DNA of 64,000 nt from Luteimonas sp. J29 (GTDB lineage Bacteria > Pseudomonadota > Gammaproteobacteria > Xanthomonadales > Xanthomonadaceae). Every line of letters starts with the position of its first letter. Positions within the stretch are counted from its first letter, which is position 1. The notes under the pieces were generated by a model that did no database searches, was not told where the DNA came from, and saw nothing but the letters and a program-made list of their open reading frames with translations. Of this stretch, positions 38,560 through 47,485 are shown in pieces. A program made the translations under genes and the position numbers. The stretch is taken from positions 186,001 to 250,000 of the forward strand of contig NZ_AWZR01000002.1 in NCBI RefSeq assembly GCF_000472505.1. The letters run 5' to 3'.

Positions 38560-40320
38560 TCACCCGGAGGTCGTGTCCGCGCCCGTGCGGGGGGCCCGGG
38601 CCTGCATCCGCCGCCGCAGCACCTCGCGCAGCGCCGGCGCATCCACCGGCGCATCGCGCAGCAGCACGCGCACGCCGTGGGCCGGGACCTCGACCTCGAT
38701 GCGCTGGCCGATCTCGACGCGGGAACCATCGAAGGCATCGCGCCAGGCGCCCGGCTGCACCAGCGCGTCCACCCCGACGACCCGTGGCGCATCGCCCTTG
38801 TTCAGCAGCACCAGCGCGGTCTGGGCCACGCCCTCGTGCTGGAACACGCGGTAGAACGCCGCCGCATCGCCTTCCAGCAGCAGGTTCACCTGCACGCCGC
38901 GCTGCAGCGCCGGCGTCTCGCGACGCAGCCGCGCGATCCGGCGCAGCTGCTGGTGGATCACGCTGTCCTTCGCCGCGTCGATCCGCTCCTGGCCGAAGTA
39001 GTTGCGGTTGCCCGCATGTTCGGCGCGACCGCGCATGAAGCCGACTTCCGAGCCGTAGTAGACCACCGGGATCCCGCGCGCGGTGAACAGCCAGTTGTGC
39101 GCGTCGATGAAGCCCTCGTCGCTGGCGTCCATGCGCGGCATGTCGTGGTTGTCGTAGAAGGTGGCCAGCTCGTACACGTTCGCGTACGGGCCGTCCTCGA
39201 GGAACAACGCCGGCTCCAGCCGCTCGAAGCCGGCGCCCTTCCGGCCGAAGACCTCGTCCATGGCCTGTTTCATCGGGAAGTCGAGCACGCTCACCTCGCC
39301 ATGGCCCGGGCGGGTGTGGATCGCGATCTTCCCGGCGTCGTAGTCGAAGGCCTCGCCGAACATGAAGAAGCCGGGACGCTTTTCGCGGATCCGCTCGCTG
39401 AAGCGCTGCCAGAACGGGGTGGGCATCCAGGCGATGGTGTCGATGCGGAAGGCGTCGGCGCCCTGGTCGATCCAGTGGCCGTAGGCCTCGACCAGGTACT
39501 CGAGCACGGCCGGGTTGGAGGCGTCGAAGTCGCCAAGCTGGGCGAGGTTGCCGTCGTAGATCGAGCCCTGCCCGTCCGCGACCGGCCCGGTCGCGTTGTA
39601 GAACGCATGCAGCGGATTGCCGGCCGGGTCGAGCTGCGGCGGCGGCAGGTTCTGGTGGTCGGCCACGAGCCTGCCGTCGCGGTCGAACACCTGGCCGAAC
39701 TGCGGCTGCGCCACCGGCATGGTCCAGGCCGGCGAACCGTGGTTGCCGACGATGTCGAGCACCAGCTTCATGCCGCGGCGGTGAAGTTCGCCGGCGAGGT
39801 CGGCGAAGTCCATGCCCGGGCTGGGCAGGTGCTCGTCGACCCTGAAGAAGTTCACGCCCCAGTAGCCGTGGTAGCCGCTCTTGCCGCGGTCGGTGAGGAT
39901 GCTGCCGCACCCGGGCGGTTCGCCGCCGGTGAAGGCCTGGTCCGGGTTGTCGACCACCGGCGTGATCCAGACCGCGCTGAAGCCCATGTCCTGGATGTAG
40001 CCGAGGTTGTCGGCCAGTCCACGGAAGTCGCCGCCGAGGTAGCCGATGTTGCCCGCCACGCCGTCGCAGGGCGGCAGCGGGATGTCGAAGGTGCGGTGTT
40101 CGCCGCCCTGGTCGCGGTGGTCGTTGCCTGGATCGCCGTTGACGAAGCGATCGGTGAGCACGAAGTACACCGCCTCGCCAGCGAACGGCTCGAGCGTGCC
40201 GTGCACCTCGTCGACCGTCGCCGTCGCGGGTCCGGCGCCGCAGCCGCATGCGGCCAGGGCCGCGAGCATCGCCAGCACGCGCGCGGCACGTCCCGCAGGG
40301 GAACCACCATGGATCTGCAT
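38560..40320 (-). CDS. GH13 alpha-amylase family lipoprotein
   Basis: 586 residues from ATG 40320 (MQIHGGSPAGRAAR). The signal sequence ends in a lipobox-like LAACGCG, so the enzyme is probably lipid-anchored in the envelope. The GH13 (beta/alpha)8 barrel is complete: LTDRFVNGDPGND, GYLGGDFRGLADNLGYIQDMGFSAVWITPV (quoted in part), DIVGNHG, DAFRIDTIAW with the nucleophile Asp, MFGEAFD with the acid Glu, and FYDNHDMPR. A small beta domain ends the protein. It likely cuts maltodextrins or cyclodextrins outside the inner membrane. The frame stays open upstream to 42012, but that reaches back over the MFS gene and is not coding. It ends 68 bp from the end of the convergent LacI-type gene. Confidence 0.9.
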   Translation of the reverse strand: MQIHGGSPAGRAARVLAMLAALAACGCGAGPATATVDEVHGTLEPFAGEAVYFVLTDRFVNGDPGNDHRDQGGEHRTFDIPLPPCDGVAGNIGYLGGDFRGLADNLGYIQDMGFSAVWITPVVDNPDQAFTGGEPPGCGSILTDRGKSGYHGYWGVNFFRVDEHLPSPGMDFADLAGELHRRGMKLVLDIVGNHGSPAWTMPVAQPQFGQVFDRDGRLVADHQNLPPPQLDPAGNPLHAFYNATGPVADGQGSIYDGNLAQLGDFDASNPAVLEYLVEAYGHWIDQGADAFRIDTIAWMPTPFWQRFSERIREKRPGFFMFGEAFDYDAGKIAIHTRPGHGEVSVLDFPMKQAMDEVFGRKGAGFERLEPALFLEDGPYANVYELATFYDNHDMPRMDASDEGFIDAHNWLFTARGIPVVYYGSEVGFMRGRAEHAGNRNYFGQERIDAAKDSVIHQQLRRIARLRRETPALQRGVQVNLLLEGDAAAFYRVFQHEGVAQTALVLLNKGDAPRVVGVDALVQPGAWRDAFDGSRVEIGQRIEVEVPAHGVRVLLRDAPVDAPALREVLRRRMQARAPRTGADTTSG

Positions 40321-40340
40321 CGTTCCGCTCCTCCTTCCCC

Positions 40341-41846
40341 TCACGCCTCCGCCTCCCGGCGCAGCGGCAGCCGCACCCGCAACGCGCAAAGCCCCGCGAC
40401 GGCGAAGCAGGCGCCGCCCAGCACCAGCACCCGCACCGGCTCGCCACCCAGCAGGTGCGCCAGCAGCACGCCCAGCGTGCTCACCGCGACCAGCTGCGGA
40501 ATCACGATGAAGAAGTTGAAGATGCCCATGTACACGCCCATCTTCGCAGCGGGCAGGCTGTCGGACAGCATCGCGTAGGGCAGCGACAGGATCGAGGCCC
40601 AGGCGAAGCCGACGCCCGCCATCGACAGCAGCAGCCACTGCGGGTCGCGGAGCAGGGCCATCGAGGCCAGGCCTGCACCGCCGAGCCACAGGCAGGCCAG
40701 GTGGCTGCCGCGCAGGCCCAGCGCGCGCACCATCCAGGGAATCGCGATCGCAGCCAGCGCGGCGAAGCCGTTGTAGGCCGCGAACAGCACGCCGACCCAG
40801 TTCGCGCCCTCGTTGTACGCGGCCGAGCTGGTGTCGGTGGCGCCGAAGTGCAGCGCGGTTACCGCGGGCGTGGTGTAGATCCACATGCAGAACAGGCCGA
40901 ACCAGGAGAAGAACTGGACCACGGCGAGCTGGCGCATCGTGGCCGGCATCGCGTGCAGGTCGGCGGTGAGCGCGGCCAGGATCGACCCCGGTACGACGCG
41001 CGGCGCGAGCAGCCGCAGCGCGCCATAGGCCAGCGGCAGCGCTGCCAGCACATAGAGCATCCGGTCCCAGGCCAGCGACCAGACCAGCCCGATGCCCACG
41101 ATGCCTGCCAGCAGCCAGGGCACGCCGCCCCCGGCGCCCGGGACCGTCGCCATTGCGGATTCGCGCGCGCCCTCCGGTTCGGCGTCGTCGAACGACGCCA
41201 GCACCTGCGGCGGGTACTCGCGCGTGGTCACGACCGTCCACAGCACCGCCAGCAGCAGCACCGCGCCGCCGGCGTAGAACGCCCAGCGCACCGTGTCGGG
41301 CACCTCGCCGGGCGCCGCGGTATTGGCCACGCCCCACTTCGCCAGCAGCCACGGCAGCAGGCTGGCGACCACCGACCCGACCCCGATGAAGAAGCCCTGC
41401 ATCGCGTAGCCGGTCGGACGCTGGCGCGAGGGCAGCTGGTCGCCGACGAAGGCGCGGAACGGTTCCATCGACACGTTCAGCGAGGCGTCGAGGATCCACA
41501 GCATGCCGGCGGCGATCCACAGCTGCGGCGAGTTCGGCATCGCGAACAGCGCCAGGGTCGAGAAGATCGCGCCCCACAGGAAGTACGGCCGACGGCGACC
41601 CAATCGGGTCCAGGTGCGGTCGGAGAAGTAGCCGATCACCGGCTGCACCAGCAGGCCGGTCAGCGGGGCGGCAATCCAAAGGCCCGGCACCTGCTCCACC
41701 TCGGCGCCCAGGGTCTGGAAGATCCGGCTGACGTTCGCGTTCTGCAGCGCGAACCCGAACTGGATCCCCAGGAACCCGAAGCACATGTTCCAGATCTGCC
41801 AGAACGACAGTCGAGGCTTGGACGACATCCAGACCGCACTCCCCAT
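40341..41846 (-). CDS. MFS transporter, maltose/SLC45-type sugar symporter
   Basis: 501 residues; 12 predicted membrane segments. The N-terminal signature LSFWQIWNMCFGFLGIQFGFALQNANVSRIFQTLG (quoted by FWQIWNMCFGFLGIQF) and the loop GYFSDRTWTRLGRRRPYFLWGAI (DxxxxRxGRRRP motif between helices 2 and 3) match the sugar:H+ symporters related to SLC45/sucrose carriers. In Caulobacter and Xanthomonas these bring maltose and maltodextrins through the inner membrane. A second ATG (MSSKPRLSFWQ at 41828) is a likely alternative start. Only 20 bp separate it from the amylase gene downstream, so both are probably one operon. The operator site lies upstream, shared with the divergent alpha-glucosidase gene. 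Confidence 0.9.
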   Translation of the reverse strand: MGSAVWMSSKPRLSFWQIWNMCFGFLGIQFGFALQNANVSRIFQTLGAEVEQVPGLWIAAPLTGLLVQPVIGYFSDRTWTRLGRRRPYFLWGAIFSTLALFAMPNSPQLWIAAGMLWILDASLNVSMEPFRAFVGDQLPSRQRPTGYAMQGFFIGVGSVVASLLPWLLAKWGVANTAAPGEVPDTVRWAFYAGGAVLLLAVLWTVVTTREYPPQVLASFDDAEPEGARESAMATVPGAGGGVPWLLAGIVGIGLVWSLAWDRMLYVLAALPLAYGALRLLAPRVVPGSILAALTADLHAMPATMRQLAVVQFFSWFGLFCMWIYTTPAVTALHFGATDTSSAAYNEGANWVGVLFAAYNGFAALAAIAIPWMVRALGLRGSHLACLWLGGAGLASMALLRDPQWLLLSMAGVGFAWASILSLPYAMLSDSLPAAKMGVYMGIFNFFIVIPQLVAVSTLGVLLAHLLGGEPVRVLVLGGACFAVAGLCALRVRLPLRREAEA

Positions 41847-42006
41847 GGCGACGCGGGCATTGTCGCCCGTTCGCGCGCCGCTGTCCCCGCCGCGTCGCCG
41901 CCGCCGGCGCGCCGCACTGCGACGCCACGAGGCGCACGCGAGCCCTTGTTTTCAGGCATCTGCGCGCCCCGGCCATGCCTCCTCCGTCCCCGGAACCGGC
42001 CGGCCA

Positions 42007-42022
42007 CTGCATACGTATTCAT
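42007..42022. promoter_or_regulatory. Candidate LacI-family operator, site 1
   Basis: The palindrome-like CTGCATACGTATTCAT (core ATACGTAT, outer TG...CA) lies between the divergent MFS and alpha-glucosidase genes. Read on the minus strand it is identical over 16 bases to site 2 at 43868-43883 in front of the TonB receptor. Confidence 0.7.
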
Positions 42023-42106
42023 TGCCGACGGCGCTCCGCCCGGCGCTGCGGCGCGCGCGCGATATGGAATAGTGCGCGCCACGGAACGTTCGAGGCCCCG
42101 GTGGCG

Positions 42107-43744
42107 ATGCAGGCGACGAAGGACTGGTGGCGTGGCGCGGTGATCTACCAGATCTACCCGCGCAGCTTCATGGACACCAACGGCGACGGCGTGGGCGACC
42201 TGCCCGGCATCGCCGAGCGCCTCGACTACGTCGCCTCGCTGGGCGTGGACGCGATCTGGGTCTCGCCGTTCTTCCGTTCGCCGATGGCCGACTTCGGCTA
42301 CGACATCTCCGACCAGCGCGACGTCGATCCGCTGTTCGGCACGCTCGACGATTTCGACCGGCTGCTGGAGAAGGCCCACCGCCTGGGGCTGAAGGTCATG
42401 ATCGACCAGGTGTTCAGCCACACCTCCGACCAGCACCCCTGGTTCCAGGAGAGCCGGCGCAGCCGCGACAACCCCAGGGCCGACTGGTACGTCTGGGCCG
42501 ACCCGAAGGAGGACGGCACCCCGCCCAACAACTGGATGTCGATCTTCGGCGGCGTCGCCTGGCGCTGGGAGCCGCGCCGCGGCCAGTACTACCTGCACAA
42601 CTTCCTGTCCTCGCAGCCGGACCTGAACTTCCACAACCCCGAGGTCCGCCGGGCCACGCTCGACTACGTGAAATTCTGGCTCGACCGCGGGGTGGACGGC
42701 TTCCGCCTGGACTCGATCAACTTCTGCTTCAACGACGCCCAGCTGCGCGACAACCCGCCCAAGCCGGCGTCCGAACGCATTGGCCGCGGCTTCAGCCCGG
42801 ACAACCCGTACGCGTTCCAGTACCACTGGTACAACAACACCCGGCCCGAGAACATCGGCTTCCTCGAGGAGCTGCGCGCGCTCATCGACCGCTATCCCGG
42901 CGCGGTGACGCTGGGCGAGATCTCCTCGGAGGACTCGCTCGCCACCACCGCCGAGTACACCTCCGGCCGGCGCCTGCACATGGGCTACAGCTTCGAGCTG
43001 CTGGTGGACGACTTCAGCGCGCGCTACATCCGTGACACGGTGTCGCGCCTGGAATCGGTGATGACCGAAGGCTGGCCGTGCTGGGCGGTGTCCAACCACG
43101 ACGTGCGCCGCGCGGTGTCACGCTGGGGCGGCCCCTCGGCGCCGCCGCAGCTGGCACGGATGCTGGTGGCGCTGGTGTGCTCCCTGCGCGGCACGGTCTG
43201 CCTCTACCAGGGCGAGGAGCTGGGATTGCCGGAGGCGGACGTCCCGTTCGAGGCGCTGCGCGATCCGTACGGCATCGCCTTCTGGCCGAACTTCAAGGGC
43301 CGCGACGGATGCCGCACGCCGATGCCATGGACCGCCGGCGAGCACGGCGGTTTCACCACCGGCACGCCATGGCTGCCCGTGCCCGCCGGGCACCGCACGC
43401 TCAGCGTCGAGACGCAGCGCGCCGACCACCGGTCCACGCTGAACGCAGTGCGGGCGTTCCTCGCCTGGCGCCAGCGGCAGCCGGCCCTGCAGGCGGGCAC
43501 GATCCGTTTCCTCGACACGCCCGAACCTGTGCTCGCCTTCGTCCGCGAGCACGCGGGGCAACGACTGCTGGTGGCATTCAACCTTTCCGGATCGTCCACG
43601 GAGGTCGTCCTCGACACGACGACGGCGACGCCCGTCGCATTGCCCGGTTTCGACCATGGATCCCTGGAAAACGGACGCCTGCGCCTGCCTGGCTACGGCG
43701 TGCTGTACGCGCCTGACCCGACGCCAGGGCTGGCATCGCGCTGA
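42107..43744 (+). CDS. GH13 alpha-glucosidase (oligo-alpha-glucosidase)
   Basis: 545 residues, no signal peptide, so cytoplasmic. ATG 42107 gives MQATKDWWRGAVIYQIYPRSF; a GTG two codons earlier is a minor alternative. GH13 barrel motifs are NGDGVGDLPGI, DQVFSHTSD, DGFRLDSINF (nucleophile Asp), TLGEISSED (acid Glu) and AVSNHDVRR, followed by a C-terminal beta domain (about 460-545). The GDGVGDLPG and missing long B-loop fit the proteobacterial exo-acting alpha-glucosidases that cleave maltose and short maltodextrins into glucose. The gene is divergent from the MFS importer and followed after 274 bp by the TonB receptor gene. The operator lies 85 bp upstream. Confidence 0.93.
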   Translation: MQATKDWWRGAVIYQIYPRSFMDTNGDGVGDLPGIAERLDYVASLGVDAIWVSPFFRSPMADFGYDISDQRDVDPLFGTLDDFDRLLEKAHRLGLKVMIDQVFSHTSDQHPWFQESRRSRDNPRADWYVWADPKEDGTPPNNWMSIFGGVAWRWEPRRGQYYLHNFLSSQPDLNFHNPEVRRATLDYVKFWLDRGVDGFRLDSINFCFNDAQLRDNPPKPASERIGRGFSPDNPYAFQYHWYNNTRPENIGFLEELRALIDRYPGAVTLGEISSEDSLATTAEYTSGRRLHMGYSFELLVDDFSARYIRDTVSRLESVMTEGWPCWAVSNHDVRRAVSRWGGPSAPPQLARMLVALVCSLRGTVCLYQGEELGLPEADVPFEALRDPYGIAFWPNFKGRDGCRTPMPWTAGEHGGFTTGTPWLPVPAGHRTLSVETQRADHRSTLNAVRAFLAWRQRQPALQAGTIRFLDTPEPVLAFVREHAGQRLLVAFNLSGSSTEVVLDTTTATPVALPGFDHGSLENGRLRLPGYGVLYAPDPTPGLASR

Positions 43745-43867
43745 CGCATGCTCCGGTCGCGGAGCCAGCCTCCGCCTGCAGCCCTTGCCACACGCGGCGC
43801 GCCGCTTGCGTTCGCGCCGCGCGCCCACCTGTCCCTGAAACCCCTGATTTTCCAGCGGCGAACGCGC

Positions 43868-43883
43868 ATGAATACGTATGCAG
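43868..43883. promoter_or_regulatory. Candidate LacI-family operator, site 2
   Basis: ATGAATACGTATGCAG, identical to site 1 on the other strand, about 135 bp before the TonB receptor ATG. A weak -10-like TACCAT follows at 43911-43916. Confidence 0.7.
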
Positions 43884-44018
43884 GAAGGCGCTGCGCGCGT
43901 CGCGGGCCTCTACCATTGCCGCAAGCCCGGCGCATGCCGACCGTCCGGTCGTGACGCGAATCGAATGGCGGGCCGGACCAGACGAATCCACGACAACATT
44001 GCCTTTCGGGAGGGGAAG

Positions 44019-46709
44019 ATGTTGCATCCAAGACGCACCCTGCTGAGCTCCGCGCTCGCATCCGCAATCCTGCTGTCGTCGCCGCACGCATTCGCGCAGG
44101 ACGCCGGCACCGCACCCTCCGACGACGAGGCCATCGAACTCGACCGGGTCGTCGTCTCCGGCATCCGATCCTCGATCGAACGCTCGATCGACACCAAGCA
44201 GACCTCGACCTCGATCGTCGAAGCGATCTCCGCCGAGGACATCGGCAAGCTCCCGGACGCCAGCATCGCCGAGTCGATCGCGCGCCTGCCGGGCCTGACC
44301 GCGCAGCGCGAGCGCGGCCGCGCCACCCAGATCAACATCCGCGGCTTCGCCGGCGACTTCTCCACCGCCACGCTCAACGGCCGCGAGCAGGCGAGCACCG
44401 GCGACAACCGCGGCGTCGAGTTCGACCAGTACCCGTCCGAACTGCTGAGCCAGGTCGTCATCTACAAGACCCCGGACGCGGCACTTGTCGGACAGGGCCT
44501 GTCGGGCACGGTGGACCTGCAGACCGTGCGCCCCCTGTCGTTCGACGAGCGGGTGATGAGCGTCAACGCCCGCTACGAGCGCAACAGGATCCGCGACCAG
44601 AAGGAGAACGGGCACCGCCTGAGCGCGACCTACATCGACCAGTTCGCCGACGGCACTTTCGGCGTGATGCTGGCGGTCTCGAGGATGGACAGCCCCCAGC
44701 CCGGTTTCCAGAACGAGGTCTGGGGCTTCACCGACGGGCCCGATGGCACCACCGTGCTGGGCGGCGGCAAGCTCTACCGCTTCGACAACGCGCACGAGCG
44801 CACCGGCGTCGCGGCCACGCTCCAGTTCAAGCCCAACGACGTCTACGAAGGCAGCCTGGACTGGTTCCACTCCCGGTTCGAGAAGACCGAGATCAAGACC
44901 GGCATGGAGTTCGGCACCCTCTGGGGCAGCGGCGTGCTGCGACCGGGCTATACGGTGGCCGGCAACGGCACCATCGTCGACAGCACCTGGGACGACGTCT
45001 CGCCGGTGATCCGGATGGACAGCAACCCCATCGACGACCGCCTCGATTCGATCGGCCTGAACAACAAGTTCCACATCGGCGACCACTGGCTGGTGAACTT
45101 CGATCTGTCCAAGTCCGACGTCGAGCGCAGCTTCCGCGTGCTCGAGACCTATGCCGGCGTGGCCAGCAACAACGGCTACACCACGCTCCATGCCAGCCTC
45201 GATCCGGGCGGCCTGTTCTACAACTACGTGCTCGGCCAGACCTTCGACAACCCCGATACCCTGGTCCTGACCGACTCCGGCGGCTGGGGCCAGGACGGCT
45301 ACATCAAGGACTTCGGCGTCAACGACCGGATCCGCGCAGTGCGCCTGAACGCCATCCGCAGCTTCGACGAAGGGTTCCTCCGCTCGATCGACTTCGGCGC
45401 GAACCACAGCAAGCGCACCAAGGACAAGGCTTCGATCGAGGCCAAGCTGTGCCTCACCGACTGCAGCGGCGGCCGCTTCGGCGTGACCGCGCCCTTCCCC
45501 GGCGGCATCCAGGACTTCAACTTCGGCGGCATCGGCCGGCTCGGCGTGTACGATGCCAACGCGATCCTGGATTCGGGCCTCTACAACTTCGTCTACAACT
45601 ACCACGAGGACATCGCGGCCAAGAACTGGGAGGTCGAGGAAGAGCAGACGACGGTATACGTCAAGGCCGACATCGATACCGAGCTCGGCGGCATGCCGCT
45701 GCGCGGCAACGTCGGCGTGCAGAAGATCTACGTCGACCAGTCGTCGCTGGGCTATTCCACCTTCGAGGGCAACCCGGCGGGCAGCGGGGTCACCGACGGC
45801 ATCGACTACTCGGTGACCTTGCCGAGCCTGAACCTGGGGCTCGAATTCCTGCCCGAGACCGTGCTGCGCCTGGGCCTGGCCCGGCAGATGGCGCGCCCGC
45901 GCATGGACCAGCTCACCGCCGGCATGAACGTCGGCATCGACGTCACCCGCGGCGAGTGGTCCGCCGGCGGCGGCAACCCGCGCCTGCGCCCATGGCTCGC
46001 GGACGCGGTCGACGTCTCGCTGGAGAAGTACTTCACGACCGCCGCCGGCAACCGCGGCTACGTCGGCGCGGCCTGGTTCCACAAGGACCTCAAGACCTAC
46101 ATCTACAACCAGGATGTCGCGTTCGACTTCAGCGACTTCCCGCTGCCGCCGCCGATCCCGGGCCAGGACGTCTATCCCGACTCGCCGATCGGCCGCATCA
46201 ACCAGCCGTTCAACGGCGAGGGCGGCACGATCCGGGGCCTGGAGCTGACAGCCTCGGTACCGCTGGACGTGCTGTGGGCACCGCTGGACGGCCTGGGCAT
46301 CATCGCCACCTACTCCGACACCGACAGTTCGATCCATCCCAACGGCCCGGGTACCAGCGAGCCGATCAGCGGCCTGTCGAAGTACGTGTCGAACGCGACG
46401 GTCTACTACGAGCGCGGCGGATTCTCGATCCGCTACAGCCGCCGCACCCGTTCCGACTTCCGCGGCGAGACCCGCGGCTTCGGCGCCGACTACCAGACCA
46501 TCAGCATCGCCGGCGAGACCGTGCAGGACGCACAGGTGAACTACACCTTCAACCACGGCCCGCTGGAAGGCCTGTCGCTGTACCTGCAGGTGAGCAACAT
46601 CGGCGACGAGCCGTTCGCCGCCTACAACGACGGCGACCCGGCCAACCGCCCGGAACGCTACTTCGAGTACGGGCGCACCACCCTGGTGGGCTTCAGCTAC
46701 CGCTTCTGA
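44019..46709 (+). CDS. TonB-dependent receptor for maltose/maltodextrins (predicted)
   Basis: 896 residues from ATG 44019, with GGGAGGGGAAG as an excellent ribosome-binding site. Signal peptide to about residue 26 (ILLSSPHAFAQ). A short periplasmic segment with a TonB-box-like ELDRVVVSG leads into the plug domain (about 45-170: AISAEDIGKLPDASIAESIARLPG, INIRGF, ATLNGREQ). The 22-strand barrel follows and ends in the aromatic TTLVGFSYRF, as needed for outer-membrane insertion. The family long-TBDR pattern VVSGIRSS...STSIVEAISAEDIGKLPD is typical of Xanthomonas/Caulobacter carbohydrate receptors. Maltodextrin as substrate is inferred from the neighbouring enzymes and the shared operator. Followed by a T-rich terminator. 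Confidence 0.92.
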   Translation: MLHPRRTLLSSALASAILLSSPHAFAQDAGTAPSDDEAIELDRVVVSGIRSSIERSIDTKQTSTSIVEAISAEDIGKLPDASIAESIARLPGLTAQRERGRATQINIRGFAGDFSTATLNGREQASTGDNRGVEFDQYPSELLSQVVIYKTPDAALVGQGLSGTVDLQTVRPLSFDERVMSVNARYERNRIRDQKENGHRLSATYIDQFADGTFGVMLAVSRMDSPQPGFQNEVWGFTDGPDGTTVLGGGKLYRFDNAHERTGVAATLQFKPNDVYEGSLDWFHSRFEKTEIKTGMEFGTLWGSGVLRPGYTVAGNGTIVDSTWDDVSPVIRMDSNPIDDRLDSIGLNNKFHIGDHWLVNFDLSKSDVERSFRVLETYAGVASNNGYTTLHASLDPGGLFYNYVLGQTFDNPDTLVLTDSGGWGQDGYIKDFGVNDRIRAVRLNAIRSFDEGFLRSIDFGANHSKRTKDKASIEAKLCLTDCSGGRFGVTAPFPGGIQDFNFGGIGRLGVYDANAILDSGLYNFVYNYHEDIAAKNWEVEEEQTTVYVKADIDTELGGMPLRGNVGVQKIYVDQSSLGYSTFEGNPAGSGVTDGIDYSVTLPSLNLGLEFLPETVLRLGLARQMARPRMDQLTAGMNVGIDVTRGEWSAGGGNPRLRPWLADAVDVSLEKYFTTAAGNRGYVGAAWFHKDLKTYIYNQDVAFDFSDFPLPPPIPGQDVYPDSPIGRINQPFNGEGGTIRGLELTASVPLDVLWAPLDGLGIIATYSDTDSSIHPNGPGTSEPISGLSKYVSNATVYYERGGFSIRYSRRTRSDFRGETRGFGADYQTISIAGETVQDAQVNYTFNHGPLEGLSLYLQVSNIGDEPFAAYNDGDPANRPERYFEYGRTTLVGFSYRF

Positions 46710-46758
46710 CGGCTCCCGCAGCCCACGCCGCCCGGGTCCCTCCGCCGGGCGACGCCTG

Positions 46759-46795
46759 GCCCCCGCCGGCTCCTCCGCCGCGGGGGCTTCTTTTT
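46759..46795 (+). terminator. Rho-independent terminator of the TonB receptor gene
   Basis: Stem GCCCCCGC (46759-46766) / GCGGGGGC (46780-46787), 13-base loop, followed by TTCTTTTT. It lies 50 bases after the stop codon. Confidence 0.8.
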
Positions 46796-46904
46796 CCCGG
46801 GTTCTCCGGGGCTTTGCCTCCGAACTGCAGTGCCATCAGCGGCGTGCGGCCACGCTTGGGGGATTTGCGCGAAGGGGCTGGAGGCATCGAGCGGCGGCCG
46901 CGCC

Positions 46905-46953
46905 GGCCCCCACCCCGGCCCTCCCCCGCAAGCGGGGGGAGGGAGCGACATGG
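46905..46953 (+). repeat. REP-like palindromic repeat, left copy
   Basis: A GGCCCCCACCCCGGCCCT lead followed by the hairpin CTCCCCCGC / GCGGGGG-GAGGG around AA, ending GCGACATGG. The right copy at 47188-47238 is its inverted counterpart with only a few differences. Confidence 0.7.
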
Positions 46954-47050
46954 CGGGCGATGTGCGTGGTACGGCACAGACGTCGAGCGTGCTCCCCCCT
47001 GTGGCGTCCCGGGCGCCATCCGGCAGCGCCGCTGGACCTGCCGGCTCCGC

Positions 47051-47144
47051 GGCGAGGCGGGACATGCACCGGGCGGTCAGCGTGCCTCTGGCGCCGAGGC
47101 GAGGCGGGACATGCGCCAGGCAGTCGGCATGCCTCTGCGCCGGG
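47051..47144 (+). repeat. Two tandem 47-bp units inside the REP-flanked stretch
   Basis: Unit 1 (47051-47097) and unit 2 (47098-47144) both begin GGCGAGGCGGGACATGC and share GTGCCTCT/ATGCCTCT and GCGCC later. They are imperfect direct repeats without spacers. They also contain GACATG, as do the flanking REP copies. Confidence 0.6.
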
Positions 47145-47187
47145 GCCGTCGGTCGCTCCGCCCGGTGACTGACCGGCTTTCCGCTCG

Positions 47188-47238
47188 GCCATGTCGATAC
47201 GCCCTCCCCCGCTTGCGGGGGAGGGCCGGGGTGGGGGC
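47188..47238 (-). repeat. REP-like palindromic repeat, right (inverted) copy
   Basis: Read on the minus strand it gives GCCCCCACCCCGGCCCT, the hairpin CTCCCCCGCAAGCGGGGGAG, then GACATGGCC. It mirrors the left copy, so the pair could form a large stem or mark the ends of a small mobile unit. Confidence 0.7.
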
Positions 47239-47273
47239 GTGGGGCGACTGGCAAGCCATGCCGCCCCGATCGG

Positions 47274-47303
47274 TTGTCCCCGCCCCCCCGCCTGCGCTAG
47301 AAT
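47274..47303 (+). promoter_or_regulatory. Promoter of tRNA-Val
   Basis: TTGTCC (47274-47279), 18-base spacer, TAGAAT (47298-47303); the tRNA begins 31 bases after the -10 box. The same layout occurs before tRNA-Asn. Confidence 0.55.
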
Positions 47304-47333
47304 TCGCGCCCCTGCGCGGTTCGCGCAGCGGCC

Positions 47334-47408
47334 GGGCGGTTAGCTCAGCGGTAGAGCACTACCTTGACATGGTAGGGGTCACAGGTTCGAACCCTGTACC
47401 GCCCACCA
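47334..47408 (+). tRNA. tRNA-Val (GAC)
   Basis: 75 bases including encoded CCA. The acceptor stem GGGCGGT pairs with ACCGCCC; the anticodon stem CTACC/GGTAG encloses TTGACAT with anticodon GAC; the T-loop is GGTTCGAAC. Its own promoter lies directly upstream. A small CCACGC/GCGTGG hairpin overlaps the CCA end and may help 3' processing. Confidence 0.96.
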
Positions 47409-47485
47409 CGCTCCTCGCGTGGATCCCCTGGAACGCCTCCCCGCACCTTGCCGCGCCGCCGTGGCCCGAGACGGGCCCGGGCCGC

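Larger units (their letters stand above)
46710..47333. other. 624-bp intergenic stretch between TonB receptor gene and tRNA-Val
   Basis: No gene is credible here: the open frames are GC-rich artefacts in several overlapping frames. The stretch holds the receptor terminator, an inverted pair of REP-like repeats about 235 bp apart (46905-46953 and 47188-47238), a 47-bp tandem duplication between them, and the tRNA-Val promoter. Confidence 0.7.

Noticed and set aside
38560..42012. A possible 1150-residue fusion of transporter-like sequence and amylase.
   Set aside because: Upstream part is the wrong frame of the MFS gene; the amylase has its own ATG, lipobox and signal peptide at 40320.
46905..47238. 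CRISPR array.
   Set aside because: Only two imperfect tandem units without spacers and no cas genes; the repeats are REP-like palindromes.
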